From the NCBI GenBank assembly GCA_013368315.1, contig JAACJM010000010.1:434001-498000 (forward strand): a stretch of 64,000 bases of DNA, read 5' to 3'. Under the pieces are notes generated by a model that was given only the letters and a program-made list of their open reading frames with translations, was not told the origin of the DNA and ran no database searches. This document shows, one piece after another, positions 58,878 through 64,000 of this stretch (the stretch's first letter is position 1; every line of letters begins with the position of its first letter). The translations under genes were made by a program, and so were the position numbers. The stretch comes from Tetrapyrgos nigripes (lineage: Eukaryota; Basidiomycota; Agaricomycetes; Agaricales; Campanellaceae).

Positions 58878-60200
58878 CTACAACTTGCACGATGACTGAG
58901 AATGCAGAGCAATATATGATGAAGGGGAGCTGGGTTGCCCGGGCCCTTCGTGCTGTGATACAGGACAATGATAGTCACTGACAGAGCAAACTTTATTCTC
59001 AAGGCTGGCACGTCGGAGAGTAAATTAATGTGGCAAAGGTGCGTGCATTATATTCAAGTACATATAGGTACGGCGTACAACAAAAGACATCGACGATGAA
59101 AAGGTGTATACAAGAACAAGATGGTGAGGAAGATCAGTCTGACAACATCAAGGAAAGGAGTATGTGCGGGGCGTGAAAGACGCCCAGCAGTAAAAGGGAG
59201 ATGGACACAATCCTCTTCAACTTGTGAGGCGCATAACATGAAGCTTGACACTACTTCACGAAAGCACAACGCTACGAGATGTACCAGGCTTGAGACATGA
59301 CCGTGGCCCATACAGCGACGGGAAGGAAGATGGGAAGGAAGACGGCGACGACATCTCGCCAGAACAAGAGACAGCCCGGTCAAGCCGCCAGCATGAAGGC
59401 ATGAGACATGATCCATAGCTCAACGTCGACAATGAAGCACTAGCAATGATGGACAAGGACCAACAACAAAAAACCGCGGAGAGACTGTGGACAGAAAGGT
59501 CATCACAATACCATAACTACAAGATGGACAACATATTTCAGTCTATCATGAAACCTGCAAGAAAAAAGCTAGATAACACACCACACAAAGTAGTCCACAA
59601 AGAAACTAGTCCACCGCCGGTGGGGCTCGATACTATCTACGCAAAAGACGCCCACTGGTTGAGAAAGGTGGTGGGCCCAAAAACATCTAACCATGTTCTT
59701 CGGTGGGTTAGGCGCATACTTCCACCCGAATATACCTCCTAGACGGGTTTCTTGGGCAAGAAATACCGCAGAATATTCAATATCATTACAAGTGAAATTA
59801 CACTGCCTGCTGTGTTCAGAAGATAAATTTAAAAGCCGATATTTTAACAATCTTACTTTAATTTTTCCTAAGAATCTGTGATTTTTGAATTGACGGAACG
59901 GTCCAGAAAACACACAATGCAGCTTGAAGCTTGAGGATCCCACCAACGAGATGACTCGGATCGCATTATAATCAGAGTGGAACAAACCAATCCAAGTAAA
60001 AGCCGGATGGCGACAAGCAGATTATAAGCAGATGAGACCAGTGTATTGGAGACATCATCGACATGATAGTAGCGGAAGAAGGATTTTCGCGCTGCCGAAA
60101 GCCTTATATACGTGTGATTCTAGCTACACCGGCACTATCCGGCACTAGGCAGTGCAGCACTGCAGCTGTCTCCTCTGCGCACAGGACCATCTTTACCACC
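58878..60200. other. 1.3-kb intergenic region, two unrecognised short ORFs
   Basis: From FUN30 upstream sequence to the carrier gene. A 98-codon plus ORF with a true ATG (59446-59742) and an overlapping minus ORF (59985-59569) are open but match no family I know; both are Lys/Arg- and Trp-containing with no signal peptide. The 59300-59340 part is purine-rich (GGAAGGAAGATGGGAAGGAAG). The 59760-60000 part is A/T-rich. Nothing here justifies a gene call. Confidence 0.35.
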
Positions 60201-61363
60201 ATGTTGGGCTTTTTCGACGCCATCGCACTCTTTGTGACTCTAGCAGTCAGTCTCCTCATAATAGTCCCTCTTACTGGGGTCCTGGTCAGATTCAGAGCAA
60301 ACTACAACCCCAAGGGTCTTCAACTAGATGCAGAAGGCGGCGCCCAGCCTCATACAGGTAATGCGCTGGCTTTTCGTAATCCCACTCCCTCTAATTCTCT
60401 CCAGGTCCTGTCATACAATCTTACTTTGGAATGATGCATAGAGTGTACACCATTGAAGGCGTCAGCGGACTGTACAAAGGCTTGAGTATGTGCTTTCTCA
60501 AAATCCGATTTATACATGTCTAATTCCCTTGTAGTGCCCACTCTCACAAGCACGCTAGTGGTCTCAATAATTATTATCCTCTTTATGGACACCTCCAGAC
60601 CCACTCATGGCAAATATCGAGCACCAGAAACTGGCGTATTCGGAACGCTCTTTTACAGTATAGTCATGCTCTTCGTCTCTTTGCCGACAGCTATCATCAC
60701 TTATCGGTATGTCTGTTGTAACCTAGCCTGCTCTGGTGTGATTAACTTCTTCTTCAGATCCATCACCACTCCTCTGAGACTCCCTTATTTCAACCCTGTC
60801 AAATCTCTCCGAGTTCTGTTGACGCCGACTGAACGTCGTAAACCTTGGATTCTTTACATGACACCTGGTCTACTCGCCGCCGAAATCTCACATAGTCTGA
60901 TCGTCATCCTCGGCTTGGGTCCTCTCCGGCGTTTGTTATTGCCAATGCCTGAAGACAGTTCTATTCCAAACATTTCCCTTGCCAAATTCGGCATATACCT
61001 TGTCATCATATGTCTGGGCACGGCAATACTTACCCCTCTGGAAGTCATTGCCACACGCCTCGCGATTCAACGTAATCATGCATCCAGCGAATACAACTCG
61101 GTATCGCAAGAAGTGGATGGTGATGCTGAGGATGTCACCGAGTTTGCTGGCACCGAGGAAGATGTCATTGGGTTCGTGTGTTTTACTCAATTTCTTACTT
61201 TCCGCTCATAAATGCCTGTTTTAGCCTCAGAAACGAGGAGGATCCTTATCTCGGCCTAGTCGATTGCGCCAAACGTATCATTGACGAGGAGGGAGCGTCC
61301 GCGCTTTTTAGAGCTTGGTGGGTCACTTTTCTGGGCCTTTTGGGCAGCGCGCTTGCGCCATAA
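60201..61363 (+). CDS. Divergent mitochondrial-carrier-family-like membrane protein
   Basis: ATG 60201. A hydrophobic start (MLGFFDAIALFVTLAVSLL) is followed by IIVPLTGVLVRFRANYNPKGL, where a carrier signature Px(D/E)xx(K/R) would sit but the acidic residue is replaced. After splicing, YFGMMHRVYTIEGVSGLYKGLMPTL matches the carrier matrix-helix pattern (EGxxGLYKG). Repeat 2 has ITTPLRLPYFNPVKSLRVLL, also without the acidic residue. Repeat 3 has CLGTAILTPLEVIATRLAIQR, a good PxExxxTR, then CAKRIIDEEGASALFRAWW. The protein ends soon after (LGLLGSALAP). Two of three signature motifs are degenerate, so transport function is doubtful. About 320 residues; stop TAA 61361-61363. Confidence 0.72.
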
Positions 61364-62979
61364 GGAAGGAAAGATTAACGCGACTGCCCACTGGACGGTA
61401 TCTTACGAATCAATGTCCTACTTGCTGAATATCCTATCTAAACTGGATTGTATCACAACCTCATAATTTGATATTCTACCCGTTTTTCGGAGGCTGGATC
61501 TATCTAAGCAGCGTCACCATTGGGGTGAATATCACGTCTGCGGTGGCGTAGTCCGAGGAGCAAATCGGCAACTGCGCATGAAAATCTATCTTGCTACAGT
61601 GATCTACTCACCTCCGGTGATGTGAGTTACGTAGGTGAGCCTTTCGCTTTATTAGTTGAGCACACAAGCAAACTAACAAAAGATTGTCCAAGTGGCTTTA
61701 TTTGCGGGAATAACGGTGAGGAAGCGTCCTAGCTTGGTCCTAGCTGCTGCGGTCAAATGGATAAACGGCATTTTCCAGGATTATCCTCGCCGTCACAACA
61801 CCCAAGATCGACTCCTGAAGTACCGCCGGGATCTCTACGCGTGGTTGAAGGTTCCTCGGAACCATATGATTGGGTTTTTGTCAAAGAAATGGGCTTGGCT
61901 CCTAGCCGCTATCATTACCGCGACGGACGGAGGTAAGTACAAGTAGGGAAGTATGTAACAATTTTGACAGGCCCAATACGGTATATTTGCGGTATACCAA
62001 CGGTACATCAGATCAAGCGAATTAATTGGAAAAGGCCAAGGAAATTCCAATCGAACGAGTTCTCGGGATAAACACCTGTAAACTGAAGATTTTTGGGGCC
62101 AGGTCACAGGTGACAGAAGCAGAGGAGCATGATTTTGAGCTCAGCATGCGCATTCGGGAGGGACTTCACAGGTATCTGCTTTGTTATTTTTGAATTCATC
62201 AGTAAGGCCTTACCTTTGGCTTTCAACCCATCTTTCTTGCAACGTTCCCAGGCTGACTTTTCCCGCCAATCTCAAAGAAAGTAGATTCTTGCCCAGACTC
62301 TCCTGAAGTGAACCATCAAGTTTTCAGTCGCACGTCACAGCGAAGCCTCATTTTTCGAGAAGTGTCACTCATCACAGTGGGAACTGAACACTATCGAGAG
62401 GTAAAAAAAAGCCAAGTCAGGATTTTGCTCACTGCTGCAAGTTTCTGCGATAAATATCTGTTTCCTGGTGTTTCAAGATGGTCCCAAGAAATTTCAGTAG
62501 CTGTGGCGGCAACTTGAAAAGAATCCAAGACGAATGACGGACCATTTTGGGCATGAACTTACCGAAAGAAGGTGCCTAGCCATCACAAATTTGGTCGTAA
62601 CTAGACAGCGTTCTACGCAGCAGGTTTAGGAACCGAAACCAACAGAAGTCTTCGTTCCTTTCACTGAGCATTGAGACTCTCCAGTCGCTTCCTTCTCTCG
62701 CTGTCTTGGCTGACAAGGTGTTGTCAATGCCACATTGAAACACCAGAAACTTGGGCCTGCGTGAGTGCTTTCAATACTTGGCTCGGTTCACCTGGCATTC
62801 GGTCCGACAGTTTGACCTCACTGTTCCCACTTCGATCTGAACTGAGTTCTCGAAATAAAGATATCATTCAATGGTATTTCGAATGCCAAGCATTCACATG
62901 AGTGGTAGCTTGTTCTTTATGAATCATTTAAGTAGCAGCGTAAGCTTGAAGTCTGACCATTAACCTTCCTCCCTTCACA
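61364..62979. other. 1.6-kb gene-poor region upstream of the Zn2Cys6 gene
   Basis: No supported gene. An 84-codon open stretch at 61692-61946 starts with GTG and has no ATG of its own until late; its translation (WINGIFQDYPRRHNTQDRLL..) is not recognised. A degenerate inverted repeat occupies 62349-62860 and is listed separately. The last 100 bp contains a pyrimidine-rich CCTTCCTCCCTTCAC before ATG 62980. Confidence 0.4.
62349..62860. repeat. Degenerate long inverted repeat (possible relic transposon)
   Basis: Left arm 62349-62482 and right arm about 62731-62860 share, in inverted order, TTTCGAGAA, GTGGGAAC, GCCAAGT, CAAGTTTCTG and CTGGTGTTTCAA with similar spacing (roughly 25, 34-47 and 28-31 nt steps). 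About 250 bp lies between the arms. No clear target-site duplication or transposase remains. Confidence 0.55.
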
Positions 62980-64000
62980 ATGTCTACAGAACTCCTCGCC
63001 AAGAAAAAGAAATCAACCACGACTGAGGCAAAAGCTGCCCCTGATGGTGATCACCGCAAGAGGTGATTCTACCCTCTGTTATCAGGAACCAGAGTGCTGA
63101 GCCCTCTCCCTTGTAGACGTCGTAATCGCACCACCCAATCCTGTCTTAATTGCCACACCTCTAAGCGCATGGTAAGTAAAATAGCTTCAGTAACAGACCC
63201 TCGCTGACATGATGTTTTCCATAGTGCGACAGGAAGAGACCTGCATGTGCAAGATGCACACAACTTGGACTCGTAAGCGTCGCGTTCTTTCGACCACAGT
63301 AGCACAGTGACTGACATTCCCCAGACTGGACTTTGTGTTTATGAAGTTGATGATCCTAATCAACGTGCAGACGCCCCGGACGAGAATTCCAGGCTACTGA
63401 AACGTGTTGCTGAATTAGAGGGTGTTATTCGCGAGGTGACGAATCTTTCCTTTTGTCGGTCAAATCACCCGCTCATACCTGTCGTGCCACAGCTGAAGAA
63501 CAAACCGAATCCACGATGGATGCATCACGGAAACGATTTGCAATCTGGTTCTGAACCGATCTCAACTCCTGCGAACACTTGTTCAGAAACTCTGCCCTCG
63601 GCTCAAGCTCCATTTCATAGTCCTCCAGCTGGCTCGCCAATTAGCTCAAGCCCCGTATCTAATTCACCTCCTGCCACGCCGTCTCCCCTGACCCCAGTGT
63701 ACTGCGATTTCCCGTCCTCAAATGCCTTGTTCAGCACCGCGCCACATTCACCTGAGCTGGATCTGAATTCATTCTTTTCATTGTACCCGGAGCTTTGGGG
63801 CTCAGCAGACGCCGTCAATCAGGTTTTTCGTCATGAGCAAGGAAATCAACTTTGCGACGGGGATTGCTCTTGTTTGCTTGAAGCTCCGAGTTATAGCGTT
63901 CTGCTCGAGTTGTCCCTGCGTCTACGAAAAGCAGCTGAAACGCTTTCCCAATCACCGTCTCACCTTCCTGGTTCACGATGCTCGCTGAACCAACGCATTC
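62980..64000 (+). CDS. Zn(II)2Cys6 fungal transcription factor (5' part; continues past window)
   Basis: ATG 62980 gives MSTELLAKKKKSTTTEAKAA and a basic run RKRRRNRTTQS leading into the zinc cluster: CLNCHTSKRM, CDRKRPACARCTQLGLTGLC across two introns, i.e. C-x2-C-x6-C-x6-C-x2-C-x6-C of the Gal4 class. Downstream are VYEVDDPNQRADAPDENSRL and a leucine-zipper-like LLKRVAELEGVIREV (dimerisation), then a Ser/Pro-rich region (PAGSPISSSPVSNSPPATPS). A cysteine-rich CDGDCSCLLEAPSYSVLLELS follows. An intron likely spans about 63435-63491. The window ends inside the ORF, so the regulatory domain and any partner pathway are unseen. It sits alone, 1.6 kb from the carrier gene. Confidence 0.9.

Noticed and set aside
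61692..61946. 84-codon ORF in the gene-poor region
   Set aside because: Starts with GTG, has no recognised domain, and is bounded by A/T-rich non-coding sequence; probably chance.

Overview
The window is nuclear DNA from a fungus, most likely a mushroom-forming basidiomycete (Agaricomycetes). Nearly every gene is cut by many 45-65 nt GT-AG introns. The genes are mostly orthologues of conserved eukaryotic housekeeping factors, and neighbours are packed head-to-head with 65-110 bp gaps. The assignment to Agaricomycetes is inference from this architecture and from protein style; no rRNA or tRNA marker is present. Exon joins were made by eye, so internal exon borders are provisional while gene identities rest on domain motifs.

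Layout. 1-5.7 kb: 5' end of the Smc5/6 kleisin NSE4 (minus), then a HIRAN-SNF2-RING translocase of the HLTF/Rad5 class (plus). 5.7-7.3 kb: an intronless GNAT acetyltransferase and its tandem copy, duplicated with its promoter. 7.4-13.4 kb: ARPC4 (minus), a nucleolar FKBP prolyl isomerase (plus), a short-chain dehydrogenase (minus) and CCT6 chaperonin subunit (plus). 13.7-18.7 kb: H4K20 methyltransferase SET9 and a five-unit polyubiquitin gene (both minus). 19.6-22.6 kb: a FAM72-type protein (minus) back-to-back with RRP17, followed by Golgi SNARE BOS1 (plus). 22.8-31.2 kb (minus): a metallo-beta-lactamase-fold protein, a Ser/Thr-rich membrane-anchored surface protein, and a P5B ATPase (Ypk9/ATP13A2). 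31.7-42 kb: an unknown Pro/Ser-rich protein and COG2 (minus), queuine tRNA-ribosyltransferase (plus), ribosome-biogenesis factor NSA2 (minus) and YIP1 (plus). 43.5-48.1 kb (plus): a very tight run of an F-box/LRR-type protein, a PRKRIP1 homologue and arginine methyltransferase RMT2, then an unknown membrane protein.

The most unusual part is 48-53.6 kb. A carboxylesterase gene has decayed there: frameshifts, loss of the catalytic-serine segment, and a 114-bp foldback element inserted in its signal-peptide codons with a 9-bp target-site duplication. It lies between two copies of a duplicated block made of the tail of the upstream membrane-protein gene plus the 3' end of an MFS transporter gene. 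One copy carries a roughly 65-bp micro-inversion. The intact MFS gene follows (minus).

53.6-64 kb: TRAPP subunit BET5 (plus), the SNF2 remodeller FUN30/SMARCAD1 (minus), a divergent mitochondrial-carrier-like protein (plus), a 1.6-kb gene-poor stretch holding an old inverted repeat, and the start of a Zn2Cys6 transcription factor (plus, runs off the end).

Functional themes: genome maintenance and chromatin (NSE4, HLTF, SET9, FUN30), ribosome biogenesis (RRP17, NSA2, nucleolar FKBP), ER-Golgi traffic (BOS1, YIP1, COG2, BET5) and proteostasis (CCT6, polyubiquitin). I see no operon-like pathway cluster, CRISPR array, rRNA or tRNA gene. The novelty lies in local rearrangements and gene structure rather than in a recognisable new multi-gene system.
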